Assembly (NCBI RefSeq): GCF_001477625.1
Contig: NZ_CP013692.1
Coordinates: 1,054,001 to 1,118,000, forward strand
Direction of reading: 5' to 3'
Length of the DNA stretch: 64,000 nt
Source of the DNA: Paucibacter sp. KCTC 42545
GTDB taxonomy: Bacteria > Pseudomonadota > Gammaproteobacteria > Burkholderiales > Burkholderiaceae_C
Part shown: piece after piece, positions 34,553-43,407 of the stretch
Layout: every line of letters starts with the position of its first letter
Numbering within the stretch: the first letter of the stretch is position 1
The notes under the pieces: generated by a model
What the model saw: only the letters and a program-made list of their open reading frames with translations
The model's database searches: none
Told to the model about the DNA's origin: nothing
Program-made: the position numbers and the translations under genes

Positions 34553-36250
34553 TTACAGGGGCTTTGGCGTCGTGATCTGCATCTGGCTCAGCAGCCAGTC
34601 CGACAGATCGGGGTAGATGCCTTTGGCGCCCAGCGCTTCGGCCAGGCCGCCGCGCTGGATCAAGCTGGCGGGCTGCTCGTTGAGCCCGCATAAGATGAGC
34701 TTTTGGCCTTGCCGCTCCAGCGTGCTTTGCAACTGCTGCAAGGCGTCCAGGCCCGAGCTGTCCATGGAGATCAGCATTTGCGCGTCCAGCACCAAGGTGT
34801 GGTGCTGGACGCCCAGCACCGAGGCCAAGTTTTCAACCTTACCCACGGCGCCAAAGAAGAGTGAGCCATAGAGCTGATAGACCTTGCTGCTTCGGGTGAT
34901 GGCGGGCGCCACATAGGGCAGCTCCATCGGCTCGACCTTGAACAAGGTGCTCATGCGGTAGATGAAAAACACGCAGGCCAGCACCAGACCCACTTCCACC
35001 GCCACGGTCAGGTCGAACACCACGGTCAGCACAAAGGTGCCCAGCAGAATCGTCCGGTAGGGCAGGCTGAAATGGCGCAGGCGTGCGAACTCATGCCAGT
35101 CTCCCATATTCCAGGCCACGACCAGCAAAATGCCGGCCAGCGCCGCCAGCGGAATATGCGCCGCCAGCGGTGCCGCCACCAGGATGATGATCAGCAAGCA
35201 CAGCGCGTGCACCATGCCCGCCACTGGGCTGTTGGCGCCAGCCCGTACATTGGTGACGGTGCGGGCAATGGTGCCGGTGGCCGGAATGCCGCCGAAAAAG
35301 GGCGTAACGATATTGGCGATGCCTTGGGCCATCAACTCTTGGTTGGGATCGTGACGCTTCAGCTCAGTGAGCTTGTCGGCCACCCGGGCGCACAAGAGCG
35401 ATTCGATCGCCCCCAGCAAGGCGATGGTGATGGTTGGGATGAGCAGCATCTGCGCGCTGCTCCAGCTGAAGTCCGGCAGGGCGAAGCTGGGCAAACCCTG
35501 CGGAATACCGCCGAAGCGGCTGCCGATGGTGTCCAGCGGCAGATGCAGCAAGTAGGTCGCGGCGGTGGCCGCAGCCAGGGCAATCACCGTGCCGGGCAGT
35601 TGCGACATCCAGCGCCGCAGTTTGGGCTTGAAGCCTTGTGCCGCGCGGTCCATGGCATAGGTTTTGGGCCAGAGCACGACGATCAAGACACAGGCGCTAC
35701 CGACCAGCGGCGCCCAGGGCTGCACCTCACGCCAGTGCTCGCTCAGCACGGCCAGCTGGCTGAAAAAGTCGGCCGGCATCTTGTCGATTTGCAGGCCCAG
35801 AAAGTCTTTGAGCTGCGACAGGCCGATCAGGATGGCAATGCCATTGGTGAAGCCGATGACGATGCTGACCGGGATGTAGCGCACCAGTACGCCCAGCTTC
35901 AAAGCCCCCATCGCCAGCAGCAGGCCGCCGGCCAGGATGGTGGCGATGAGCAGATTGCCCAGGCCGTAGCGCTGCTGAATGCCGTAAATGATGACGATGA
36001 AGGCGCCCGCCGGCCCGCCGATCTGCACACTGGAGCCGCCCAGTGCCGAGATCAAAAAGCCCGCGATGATGGCCGTGAACACGCCTTGTTCGGGCTTCAC
36101 GCCGGAGGCAATGGCAAAGGCCAGGGCCAGCGGGAGCGCCACTACACCGACGGTGAAGCCGGCGCCCAGGTCAGCGACAAAGCGCGCCCGGGAATAGTCC
36201 TTGAGCAGGTCGAGTGAGCGCGGGTGGAAGCGGTGCAGCTTGTCAAACAT
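34553..36250 (-). CDS. SulP-family inorganic anion transporter with STAS domain
   Basis: This 565-residue inner membrane protein has the SulP fold: ARFVADLGAGFTVGVVALPLALAFAIASG (first helices), SALGGSSVQIGGPAGAFIV, and NIVTPFFGGIPATGTIARTVTNV. A cytoplasmic STAS domain follows (about residues 450-550, MLISMDSSGLDALQQL). SulP proteins carry sulfate, bicarbonate or dicarboxylates, and the substrate cannot be read from sequence alone. ATG 36250 is chosen; an in-frame TTG at 36283 is the alternative. metG ends 113 bases upstream with a hairpin between. Confidence 0.88.
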   Translation of the reverse strand: MFDKLHRFHPRSLDLLKDYSRARFVADLGAGFTVGVVALPLALAFAIASGVKPEQGVFTAIIAGFLISALGGSSVQIGGPAGAFIVIIYGIQQRYGLGNLLIATILAGGLLLAMGALKLGVLVRYIPVSIVIGFTNGIAILIGLSQLKDFLGLQIDKMPADFFSQLAVLSEHWREVQPWAPLVGSACVLIVVLWPKTYAMDRAAQGFKPKLRRWMSQLPGTVIALAAATAATYLLHLPLDTIGSRFGGIPQGLPSFALPDFSWSSAQMLLIPTITIALLGAIESLLCARVADKLTELKRHDPNQELMAQGIANIVTPFFGGIPATGTIARTVTNVRAGANSPVAGMVHALCLLIIILVAAPLAAHIPLAALAGILLVVAWNMGDWHEFARLRHFSLPYRTILLGTFVLTVVFDLTVAVEVGLVLACVFFIYRMSTLFKVEPMELPYVAPAITRSSKVYQLYGSLFFGAVGKVENLASVLGVQHHTLVLDAQMLISMDSSGLDALQQLQSTLERQGQKLILCGLNEQPASLIQRGGLAEALGAKGIYPDLSDWLLSQMQITTPKPL

Positions 36251-36287
36251 GTCTGAGCCATTGTGCGCCTGACGAGGGCGCAAACAA

Positions 36288-36314
36288 TTCGGGCCGTCGC
36301 TAGGACGGCCCGAG
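36288..36314 (-). terminator. Possible terminator after metG
   Basis: CGGGCCGTC (36290-36298) and GACGGCCCG (36304-36312) form a 9-bp stem with a 5-base loop. On the minus strand it is followed by AATTGTTTG, a weak T-rich tail. It lies between the metG stop and the SulP gene. Confidence 0.5.
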
Positions 36315-36363
36315 TCTGGCGAGGCAAGCTTGCGACAGGCTTGCGCGTTAGCAGAGAAGAGGC

Positions 36364-38409
36364 TTAGCGCACCCGCATGCCCGGCTGCGCACCGGGGAAG
36401 GGCTCCAGCACGAAGATGCCGGGGTTGGCTTTCTCGTCCGCGTGGCTGGCGGCCAGCACCATGCCTTCGCTGATGCCGAATTTCATCTTGCGTGGCGCCA
36501 GATTGGCCACCATCACCGTCAGCTTGCCTTCGAGCTGTTCGGGCTGATAGGCGCTCTTGATTCCGCTGAACACATTGCGCAGGCGGCCTTCGCCGGCGTC
36601 CAGGGTCAGGCGCAGCAATTTGTCGGAGCCTTCCACATGCTCGGCCTTGACGATCTTGGCAATGCGCAGATCGACCTTGCTGAAGTCATCGATCTTGATC
36701 TCGGGCGCGGTGTCTTCGCCGCCGGGAATCACTTTCGGCGCAGGCGGTGCTTCGAATAAGGCCTCGACCACCTTGATGTCGACGCGCTGCATCAAATGCT
36801 CATAGGTGCCGATCTGATGGGCGCCGAGTGCGCGGGCGGCATCGCTGAATTGCAGGGGCTCGACGCGCAAAAAGGCTTCCACCTTGGCGGCCAGCGCGGG
36901 CAGCACCGGCTTGAGGTAGATCGTCAGCAGGCGGAAGGCTTCGATGCAGACGCTGCAAACGTCTTGCAGCACGGCGTCCTTGCCTTCTTGTTTGGCCAAT
37001 TCCCAGGGCTTGTTCTGATCCACATACTCGTTGACGCGGTCGGCCAGCAGCATGGTCTCGCGCAAGGCTTTGCCGAATTCGCGCTCTTCGTACAGCTCGG
37101 CAATTGTTGCGGCATCGGCGCGCAGACCGTCCAGCAAGGTGCGGCCTTCGACGCCCACATCGCCGGACAAATGGCCGCCGAAACGCTTACTCAGGAAGCC
37201 GGCGGCGCGCGACGCGATGTTGATGTACTTGCCAACCAGGTCGCTATTGATGCGGGCGACAAAGTCTTCCGGGTTGAAGTCGATGTCCTCGACCCGGCCG
37301 TTGAGCTTGGCGGCGATGTAGTAGCGCAGGCACTCGGCGTTCAGGCCCAGGCTGAGGTACTTCATCGGGTCCAAGCCGGTGCCGCGGCTCTTGCTCATCT
37401 TTTCGCCGTTGTTGACGGTCATGAAGCCGTGCACGAACACGTGGTCAGGCGTCTTGCGGCCGCTGAAGTGCAGCATGGCGGGCCAGAACAAGGTGTGGAA
37501 ATAGGTGATGTCTTTGCCAATGAAGTGGATCTGCTCCACCTCGGGGTCGGCCAGGAAGGCGTCAAAGTCGCGGCCGATCTTGCCGAAATAGTTCTTCAGC
37601 GAGGCCAGATAGCCAATCGGTGCGTCCAGCCAAACGTAGAAATACTTGCCCGGCGCGTCGGGGATCTCGATGCCGAAGTAAGGCGCGTCGCGGCTGATGT
37701 CCCAGTCGCCCAGGCCGCCCTTGCCCTCTTCGTCCTTGGTGAACCATTCCTTGATCTTGTTGAAAACCTCGGGCTGCAGCCGGCCCGGCGATTGCGTCCA
37801 TTCTTCGAGGAAGGCGATGCAGCGCGGATCGCTGAGCTTGAAGAAGTAGTGCTCCGAACTCTTGAGGATGGGCGTGGCGCCGGTCAGCACCGAGTAGGGG
37901 TTCTTGACTTCGGTCGGCGCGTAGACGGCGCCGCAGACTTCGCAGGAATCGCCGTACTGATCCTTGGCGCCGCACTTGGGGCATTCGCCCTTGATGAAGC
38001 GGTCCGGCAGGAACATCGACTTCTCGGGGTCGAAGAATTGCTCGATCGCTTTCACATCGATCAGTTCCTGGCGGCGCAGGGCGCGGTAGACGTCTTTGGA
38101 CAACTCATGGTTCTCCGCGCCGTCGGTGGAGTGCCAGTTGTCAAAGCTGATGTGGAAGCCGTCGAGATAGGGCTTGCGGCCCGAGGCGATGTCGGCCACG
38201 AATTGCTGCGGCGTTTTGCCGGCCTTTTCGGCCGCAATCATGATGGGCGCGCCGTGCGCGTCGTCGGCGCAAACAAAGTGCACCTCCTGACCCATCATGC
38301 GCTGGAAGCGCACCCAGACATCGGCCTGGGTGTATTCCATGATGTGGCCAATGTGGAAGTTGGCGTTGGCGTAGGGAAGGGCGGTGGTGACGAAGAGCTT
38401 GCGGGTCAT
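36364..38409 (-). CDS. metG: Methionyl-tRNA synthetase
   Basis: MetG charges tRNA-Met and initiator tRNA. The 681-residue protein has the class I signature HIGH ([21 protein letters not shown]), a zinc knuckle ([18 protein letters not shown]), the KMSKS loop ([11 protein letters not shown]) and a C-terminal EMAP/tRNA-binding domain (about residues 575-681, [22 protein letters not shown]) used for dimerisation. ATG 38409 is chosen because the family starts at [22 protein letters not shown] -10-like sequence stands at 38455-38450. Confidence 0.97.
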   Translation of the reverse strand: MTRKLFVTTALPYANANFHIGHIMEYTQADVWVRFQRMMGQEVHFVCADDAHGAPIMIAAEKAGKTPQQFVADIASGRKPYLDGFHISFDNWHSTDGAENHELSKDVYRALRRQELIDVKAIEQFFDPEKSMFLPDRFIKGECPKCGAKDQYGDSCEVCGAVYAPTEVKNPYSVLTGATPILKSSEHYFFKLSDPRCIAFLEEWTQSPGRLQPEVFNKIKEWFTKDEEGKGGLGDWDISRDAPYFGIEIPDAPGKYFYVWLDAPIGYLASLKNYFGKIGRDFDAFLADPEVEQIHFIGKDITYFHTLFWPAMLHFSGRKTPDHVFVHGFMTVNNGEKMSKSRGTGLDPMKYLSLGLNAECLRYYIAAKLNGRVEDIDFNPEDFVARINSDLVGKYINIASRAAGFLSKRFGGHLSGDVGVEGRTLLDGLRADAATIAELYEEREFGKALRETMLLADRVNEYVDQNKPWELAKQEGKDAVLQDVCSVCIEAFRLLTIYLKPVLPALAAKVEAFLRVEPLQFSDAARALGAHQIGTYEHLMQRVDIKVVEALFEAPPAPKVIPGGEDTAPEIKIDDFSKVDLRIAKIVKAEHVEGSDKLLRLTLDAGEGRLRNVFSGIKSAYQPEQLEGKLTVMVANLAPRKMKFGISEGMVLAASHADEKANPGIFVLEPFPGAQPGMRVR

Positions 38410-38449
38410 GATGGCTTTTTTTGCCCCGGGCAACGCCGGGAAGTCCACC

Positions 38450-38455
38450 ATTTTA
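38450..38455 (-). promoter_or_regulatory. Likely -10 element of metG
   Basis: TAAAAT on the minus strand lies 41 bases before the metG start, within a CCCTAAAATGG context. The same TAAAAT element recurs before minC, glnS and yebC in this window. No clear -35 is visible. Confidence 0.4.
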
Positions 38456-38549
38456 GGGCCACAGTCCGCAGAGGCGCCTCGGGGCTCTAAGCCTCGCTAG
38501 GCGCAGCCCTGTCGCTGAGGACTTGGGCTGGCGCTCGATGCTGAGTTTC

Positions 38550-38597
38550 GGGCCGCAGTGCGGCCCGCTGAGTCCGCTGAGTCCGCTGTGTCCGCTT
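38550..38597. repeat. Hairpin plus short tandem repeat after small basic gene
   Basis: GGGCCGC-AGT-GCGGCCC (38550-38566) is a perfect hairpin. Next to it is a threefold imperfect tandem of GAGTCCGCT (about 38571-38597). Together they lie just downstream of the leftward small gene ending at 38596 and may terminate it, although no T tract follows. Confidence 0.45.
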
Positions 38598-38784
38598 AGG
38601 CGGCGCTGCCAGGTGTTTCGTTGCTGGCTGCGGGCTCTGCCCCTTCGGCCGGCTCGCTGCCATCGGCCGGCGCATCGGCTTCGCCTTCAGGCTTGTTGGC
38701 CTTGCGCATGCGCTTTTCTTCGGTCTTGCGTTTCTTGGCCAGCTCGCGTTGGCGTTTTTCGTATGAGTAGTTGGGTGTGGCCAA
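38596..38784 (-). CDS. Small conserved basic/acidic protein, function unknown
   Basis: This 62-residue protein has a strongly basic N-terminal half (YSYEKRQRELAKKRKTEEKR, then MRKANKP) and an acidic Ala/Glu/Pro tail. I recognise similar short proteins in other Burkholderiales genomes but know no function. The start is a TTG at 38784 backed by AGGAG seven bases upstream, which makes translation likely. The charged, low-complexity make-up suggests a disordered RNA- or ribosome-associated protein, which is speculation. Confidence 0.75.
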   Translation of the reverse strand: MATPNYSYEKRQRELAKKRKTEEKRMRKANKPEGEADAPADGSEPAEGAEPAASNETPGSAA

Positions 38785-38979
38785 TGCCGTGCTCCTGCAA
38801 GAGGTCCGCGATGCGCGGGTTTGCCTTCAATGTAACCGCAGCGAGGCCTTAGTCGCCAAGACGGGCGATCAAACAGGCCATTCAGCGTCCCGGAATCACG
38901 CTAGGCGACTTAGCGAAGGAAGCTCAGAAATACTTCAAACATGACAGCTAAGTGACTGATTTTTATAGCACAGCAAGAC

Positions 38980-39013
38980 TATCCACTGCTCCTGTGGATA
39001 ACTTTGTGGACAA
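38980..39013. repeat. DnaA-box-like element, copy 1
   Basis: TATCCAC (38980-38986) and GTGGATA (38994-39000) form an inverted repeat. It contains a perfect DnaA box on the minus strand (38993-39001) and a second box, TGTGGACAA, at 39005-39013. It is 24 of 31 bases identical to copy 2, which lies 275 bases downstream. Confidence 0.6.
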
Positions 39014-39213
39014 GGCCCCTGAGCGGCCGCCAAACCCTTGTCCCAGCGTGCATCAGCTTAGCTTGCCTCATTTCGAAGCAGTCGATGGCATTCAATATGA
39101 ATCAACAACTTAGCGTCGCTGGCCGAGAGGGCTAGGGACTTGCCCGGCTGGTGCTTGGAAAGGCTTGACTCAGGCCAAAAATGGGGATAAGTCAAGCGCG
39201 CTAACACAGAAAT

Positions 39214-39226
39214 GATCGATTTTTTT
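39214..39226 (+). promoter_or_regulatory. AT-rich 13-mer resembling oriC DUE repeats
   Basis: GATCGATTTTTTT matches the E. coli oriC 13-mer consensus GATCTNTTNTTTT at all but one fixed position. A weaker relative, GACTGATTTTTAT, lies at 38954-38966. One such element can arise by chance, so it matters only together with the nearby DnaA-like boxes. Confidence 0.35.
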
Positions 39227-39254
39227 GGGGCGAGTCACTCGAAAAGCCCGGGGC

Positions 39255-39285
39255 TATCCCCATCCGCTGTGGATATCTTTGTGGG
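39255..39285. repeat. DnaA-box-like element, copy 2
   Basis: TATCC (39255-39259) and GTGGATA (39269-39275) keep the same 14-base offset as copy 1, and CTGTGGATATCTTTGTGGG (39267-39285) differs from copy 1 at only two of 19 positions. It holds one near-consensus DnaA box. Confidence 0.55.
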
Positions 39286-39409
39286 TGGCTTGGCGGTAGT
39301 TCCGCTAAGTGCTTGATGGGCTTGAGACTTTGCTGGCTTGCCTCAAATTTGGGCAGGGCTCAGGTGAATCCTGCGGGCAATGCCTGAGGGATTGCCACAT
39401 TCGTCCAGC

Positions 39410-39415
39410 TAAAAT
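39410..39415 (+). promoter_or_regulatory. Likely -10 element of minCDE
   Basis: TAAAAT lies 23 bases before the minC ATG, giving a short leader. No matching -35 is obvious; TTGCCA at 39392-39397 is too close. Confidence 0.4.
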
Positions 39416-39438
39416 CACACGATTTACACAATAACTCG

Positions 39439-40263
39439 ATGACTCAGGCACAGATGGCACAGACGGGAGGAGCGGCGGCTCGGACGGGTTCCAGAAACGC
39501 TGAATGTTTCGAGTTGAAGAGCGCCAGCCTGAGTTTGCTTGCGCTGGTGCTGAAGTCCGCCGACTTGGCCGAACTGAGCACCGCCCTGGCCAGCAAATGG
39601 GGCGATACGCCCGAGCTGTTCAGCCAAGACCCGCTCTTGCTGGACTTCAGCCAATTGCCCGCTGATGCCGATGCGGCCGCTTTGCTCGACGTGGCGGCCT
39701 TGCTGGCCTTGCTGCGCCAGTACCGCCTGCAGCCGGTGGCCATCATGGGCGCACGTCCGGATGAGCTGGCTCAGGCCCTGAGCCTGGGTTTGGCCGAGGC
39801 GCCCGCTGACGAGGTGCAAGCCTCACGCCCCCGCGCCGACGATGCTCCGGTTCAAATTCGAGAAGTGGTGCGCGAAGTTGTTCGTGAGGTCATCGTCGAA
39901 GTGCCCGTGCCGGCTGAAGGCAGCAGCGCCAAGACCCTGATCATCGACAAGCCCTTGCGCAGCGGCCAGCAGGTCTATGCCAAGGGCGGTGATCTGGTGG
40001 TGCTGGCCCTGGTTAACCACGGCGCCGAGGTGATTGCCGATGGCAGCATCCACGTTTACGCACCGCTGCGCGGCAAGGCCATTGCCGGCGCCAAGGGCAA
40101 TACCGAGGCACGCATTTTCGCCATGAGCATGGAAGCGGAGTTGATCGCCATCGCCGGCACCTATCGCACCACCGAAAACCCCTTGCCCGACACCGTCTTG
40201 GGCAAGGCTGCGCAGATTCGGCTGGAAGGCGAGAAATTGGTGATGGAGCCGCTCAAGCTCTGA
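39439..40263 (+). CDS. minC: Septum site-determining protein MinC
   Basis: MinC blocks FtsZ ring formation away from midcell. The 274-residue protein has an N-terminal FtsZ-binding domain (residues 10-125, FELKSASLSLLALVLKSADL), a linker with the repeat REVVREVVREVIVEV (about 138-152), and a C-terminal beta-helix domain that binds MinD (RSGQQVYAKGGDLVVLALVNHGAEVIADGSIHVY, RGKAIAGAKGN). It is first in minCDE, and minD follows after 93 bases. Confidence 0.96.
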   Translation: MTQAQMAQTGGAAARTGSRNAECFELKSASLSLLALVLKSADLAELSTALASKWGDTPELFSQDPLLLDFSQLPADADAAALLDVAALLALLRQYRLQPVAIMGARPDELAQALSLGLAEAPADEVQASRPRADDAPVQIREVVREVVREVIVEVPVPAEGSSAKTLIIDKPLRSGQQVYAKGGDLVVLALVNHGAEVIADGSIHVYAPLRGKAIAGAKGNTEARIFAMSMEAELIAIAGTYRTTENPLPDTVLGKAAQIRLEGEKLVMEPLKL

Positions 40264-40356
40264 GGCCGGCCGAACTTGTTTTGAGATTGCAGATTTGAAC
40301 CAGATGGGTCGGCCCTGAACCGGTCCTGCCAAGAGATTTTGAAAGGATTGAATTCG

Positions 40357-41172
40357 ATGACCAAGATAGTCGTAGTGACTTCCGGCAAAGGCGGCGTGGG
40401 TAAAACCACCACCAGTGCGAGCTTTGCCACCGGCCTGGCCTTGCGCGGCCACAAGACCTGTGTGATCGACTTCGACGTCGGCCTGCGTAACCTCGACCTG
40501 ATCATGGGTTGCGAGCGTCGCGTGGTCTATGACCTGATCAATGTCATCAACGACGAGATCAAGCTCAGCCAAGCCCTGATCAAGGACAAGCAGCTGGACA
40601 AGCTCTTCATCCTGGCCGCCTCGCAAACGCGCGACAAGGATGCCTTGTCGGTCGAGGGCGTGGAGCGTGTGCTCGAAGAGCTCAAGGCCATGGACTTCGA
40701 CTTCATCGTCTGCGACTCGCCGGCCGGCATCGAAACCGGTGCCCTGATGGCCATGCACTTCGCCGACGAGGCCTTGGTGGTCACCAACCCCGAGGTGTCT
40801 TCGGTGCGCGACTCAGACCGCATCCTGGGCATGCTCAATAGCAAGACCAAGCGCGCCATCGACGGCAAAGAGCCCATCAAAGAGCATTTGCTGATCACCC
40901 GCTACAACCCGAACCGGGTTGAGGGCGGCCATATGCTGTCGCTGGAAGACATTCACGAGATCCTGCGCACGCCGCTGATCGGTGTGATTCCTGAGTCGGA
41001 AGTGGTGCTGCAATCCTCGAACCAAGGTTCGCCTGCGATCCATATGCAAGGCACGGACGTGTCGGAGGCCTACAAGGATGTGGTCAGCCGCTTCCTGGGT
41101 GAAGACAAGCCCATGCGCTTCATCGAGGCCGTCAAGCCCAGCCTGTTCAAGCGCCTGTTCGGCGGCAAATAA
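40357..41172 (+). CDS. minD: Septum site-determining ATPase MinD
   Basis: MinD binds ATP and the membrane and recruits MinC. The 271-residue protein has the deviant Walker A SGKGGVGKTT (residues 9-18), Walker B (FIVCDSPAGIE) and a C-terminal amphipathic membrane helix (SLFKRLFGGK). AAAGGA at 40342-40347 supports ATG 40357; an earlier TTG at 40339 is not needed. minE follows 12 bases after the stop. Confidence 0.98.
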   Translation: MTKIVVVTSGKGGVGKTTTSASFATGLALRGHKTCVIDFDVGLRNLDLIMGCERRVVYDLINVINDEIKLSQALIKDKQLDKLFILAASQTRDKDALSVEGVERVLEELKAMDFDFIVCDSPAGIETGALMAMHFADEALVVTNPEVSSVRDSDRILGMLNSKTKRAIDGKEPIKEHLLITRYNPNRVEGGHMLSLEDIHEILRTPLIGVIPESEVVLQSSNQGSPAIHMQGTDVSEAYKDVVSRFLGEDKPMRFIEAVKPSLFKRLFGGK

Positions 41173-41184
41173 GGAGTCGCTGCG

Positions 41185-41445
41185 ATGGGATTTCTGAGTT
41201 TCTTTCTCGGCGAGAAGAAGACCACGGCCAATGTCGCCAAGGAGCGCCTGCAGCTGATTCTTGCGCACGAACGCAATGGCCGTAACGCCAAGCCGGATTA
41301 CCTGCCGCAGCTGCAGCGCGAGCTGGTGGCGGTGATTTCGAAGTACGTCAATATCAATCCCAACGACCTTAAGGTCACCGTCGAGCACGAAGGTGATCTG
41401 GAAGTGTTGGAAGTGAAGATCGAGCTGCCCGAGTCGGCGCGCTGA
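41185..41445 (+). CDS. minE: Cell division topological specificity factor MinE
   Basis: MinE stimulates MinD ATPase and drives pole-to-pole oscillation. The 86-residue protein begins with the membrane-targeting segment ([15 protein letters not shown]), followed by the anti-MinCD helix ([13 protein letters not shown]) and the C-terminal dimer domain ([28 protein letters not shown]). AAGGAG lies about 8 bases upstream of ATG. A strong terminator follows. Confidence 0.97.
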   Translation: MGFLSFFLGEKKTTANVAKERLQLILAHERNGRNAKPDYLPQLQRELVAVISKYVNINPNDLKVTVEHEGDLEVLEVKIELPESAR

Positions 41446-41458
41446 TTTACGCTGCACA

Positions 41459-41489
41459 AAAAAACGGGGCCCTTGGGGCCCCGTTTTGC
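41459..41489. terminator. Rho-independent terminator after minE
   Basis: AAAACGGGGCCC (41461-41472) pairs with GGGCCCCGTTTT (41476-41487), a 12-bp stem with a 3-base loop, ending in TTTT. The A-rich left flank lets it also end the leftward BCCT gene, whose stop is at 41509. Confidence 0.9.
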
Positions 41490-41508
41490 TTTGCAGTGCT
41501 GATGTTTG

Positions 41509-43041
41509 TCAGCGGCCTTGATCGGCCTCGGTCAAGCCCTGGCGCAGCCGCTTGCGCATGGCCTTTTCCAGCTTGTCCTGCGCATGTTGGTCTTCGCGCA
41601 CCGCTCGCCAAAGCGAGGCGGCAATCAGCACCAACACGACCGAGAAGGGCAGGGCGAACACGATGGTGGCGGTTTGCACCGCATTGACACCGCCCACCAT
41701 CAGCAAGCTGGCCGCGATCAAGGCCACCAGCAGGCCCCAGAGCAGCTTGGTTTTGTTGTCGGGCTCAGACTTGCCGCCGCTGCTCATCATGCTCAGCACC
41801 AGGGTGGCGGAGTCGCCCGAGGTGACAAAGAACACCACCACCAGCAAGGTCGCCACCGCGCTCATCAGGCCGCCCAGCGGCAGGGCATCAAACATGGCGA
41901 ACATGGCGGTGGCGACATCGAGCTTGACGGCCGCTGCGATGGGCACGGCCTTGAAAATTTCCAGATGCAAGGCGGTGCCACCGAAGATCGAGAACCACAG
42001 CGCCGCGGCCAAGGTCGGCGCCAGCACGGTGCCCAGAATGAATTCGCGGATGGTGCGGCCGCGCGAGACGCGGGCGATGAACACGCCCACAAAGGGCGAC
42101 CATGAAATCCACCAGGCCCAGTAAAACACCGTCCAGCTGCCCACCCATTCGCTGGCGCGGAAGGGCGTCATGCGCAAGCTCATGCGTACGAAATCAGATA
42201 AATAGGCACCCAGGGTATTGGTGAAGGTATCGATGATGGCCACCGTAGGCCCCAGCAGCAGAATCGCCAGGGCCAAGCAGGCCGCCAGAATCAGATTGGC
42301 GCTGGACAGCCACTTGACGCCCCGACCCACACCGCTGAGCGCCGACAAAAGGAAGAGCGCGGTGGTGACGGCAATGATGACTAACTGCGAATTGATGCTG
42401 ACCGGCAGACCCAGCATGCGCTGCAGCCCGGCATTGATCTGCAAGGCACCTACGCCCAGCGAGGCCGCCACGCCAAAGGCCGTGGCCACGATGGCCAGGA
42501 TATTGACCAAGGGCCCGATGCGGCGCGCATGGCGCCAAGGCAGGGCATCGGTGGCCGAGCTGATCAGCGCCGGCTTGTCGCGACGGAACTGGAAGAAGGC
42601 AATGGCCAGACCGACCAGGCTGTAGACCGCCCAGGGATGCAGGCCCCAGTGGAAAAAGCTGTAGCGCATGGCCGCATTGGCGGCCTCGGGCGTGCCGGCC
42701 TCGACGCCGGGCGGCGGGTTGAGAAAGTGCGAGATTGGCTCGGCCACCCCCCAGAACACCAGGCCTATGCCCATGCCGGCCGAGAACAGCATGGCGAACC
42801 AGCTGCCGGAGGAAAACTCTGGCTCATCGTCCTCCTTGCCCAGCTTGAGATCGCCATAGCGGCTGAATGCCAAAAGCAGGCACATCAGCACTAGGCCCAA
42901 AACAATCCACAAATAGAGCCAGCCAAAGTTGCGCGTGACTTGCGCCAAGGCGCCGTTGAAAAAGGCCTGCATGTGCTGTGGTGCCAACAAGCCCCACAGC
43001 ACGACGCAGGCAATCACGCCGGCGGAAATCCACTTCTGCAT
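41509..43041 (-). CDS. BCCT-family (betaine/carnitine/choline) transporter
   Basis: This 510-residue inner membrane protein has about 12 membrane segments and the BCCT signature AMLFSAGMGIGLVFWGVAEP, together with the region WTVFYWAWWISWSPFVGVFIARVSRGRTIREF that includes the tryptophan box. BCCT proteins import betaine, choline, carnitine or related osmolytes, and this copy's substrate is not shown. The short C-terminal tail ends in a charged segment (MRKRLRQGLTEADQGR). It stands alone between two convergent or divergent units. Confidence 0.93.
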   Translation of the reverse strand: MQKWISAGVIACVVLWGLLAPQHMQAFFNGALAQVTRNFGWLYLWIVLGLVLMCLLLAFSRYGDLKLGKEDDEPEFSSGSWFAMLFSAGMGIGLVFWGVAEPISHFLNPPPGVEAGTPEAANAAMRYSFFHWGLHPWAVYSLVGLAIAFFQFRRDKPALISSATDALPWRHARRIGPLVNILAIVATAFGVAASLGVGALQINAGLQRMLGLPVSINSQLVIIAVTTALFLLSALSGVGRGVKWLSSANLILAACLALAILLLGPTVAIIDTFTNTLGAYLSDFVRMSLRMTPFRASEWVGSWTVFYWAWWISWSPFVGVFIARVSRGRTIREFILGTVLAPTLAAALWFSIFGGTALHLEIFKAVPIAAAVKLDVATAMFAMFDALPLGGLMSAVATLLVVVFFVTSGDSATLVLSMMSSGGKSEPDNKTKLLWGLLVALIAASLLMVGGVNAVQTATIVFALPFSVVLVLIAASLWRAVREDQHAQDKLEKAMRKRLRQGLTEADQGR

Positions 43042-43119
43042 GGCAATCCCTCTTTTTTAGATCGTTCTTTCTTCCGCTCAATCGCGCGGCGGGCGTTCGG
43101 GTGATATCAGGCTGGCGGG

Positions 43120-43407
43120 TCAGCGATTGGCCGAAGGATTCTGCCGGGCCTGTTCGCGGAGCATGAAAAGATACAGGCTTTCCACCTTGGCGCGGGCCCA
43201 CGGCGTCTTGCGCAGGAACTTCAGGCTCGATGCCACGCTGGGGTCCAACTGAAAGCAGCGGATCTCGATGCGCTGGCCCAGTTCATCCCAACCAAAGTAG
43301 TCGGCCAGCGCGGTGACGATGGCCTCCAGGGTCAGGCCGTGCAGCGGGTCTTTGGGCTTGTTGGCGGCGGATGATGCCGGCGATGCTGGCGAGTTAGGTG
43401 AGGTCAT
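43120..43407 (-). CDS. VF530 family DNA-binding-like protein (DUF2132)
   Basis: This 95-residue protein carries the VF530/DUF2132 fold: [49 protein letters not shown] and VESLYLFML. The family is widespread in proteobacteria and structurally resembles a helical DNA-binding domain, but no role is proven. The first 18 residues are Ser/Ala/Pro-rich. Its start overlaps the stop of the acyltransferase gene (ATGA), so the two are coupled. Confidence 0.88.
   Translation of the reverse strand: MTSPNSPASPASSAANKPKDPLHGLTLEAIVTALADYFGWDELGQRIEIRCFQLDPSVASSLKFLRKTPWARAKVESLYLFMLREQARQNPSANR

Larger units (their letters stand above)
38785..39438. other. Long intergenic region with duplicated DnaA-box-like elements before minC
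   Basis: This gap of about 650 bases is unusually long for the window and has lower GC than its neighbours. It holds two related elements, 38980-39010 and 39255-39285, each with TATCC, a 14-base offset, GTGGATA and CTTTGTGG. TGTGGATAA at 38993-39001 is a perfect DnaA box, TGTGGACAA (39005-39013) is a one-mismatch box and TGTGGATAT (39268-39276) is another near box. GATCGATTTTTTT at 39214-39226 resembles the AT-rich 13-mers of oriC. CACTTAGC-like octamers occur at 38907, 38947, 39107 and 39304. No protein-coding or structured RNA gene is evident. Confidence 0.6.

Noticed and set aside
36796..38490. 564-codon open frame opposite metG
   Set aside because: It is a shadow of metG on the other strand; metG has all class I synthetase motifs.
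38850..39430. Treating the pre-minC gap as the main chromosomal origin
   Set aside because: No dnaA, dnaN, mnmG, parAB or rpmH neighbours are present; the DnaA-like boxes are reported only as a candidate regulatory or titration site.
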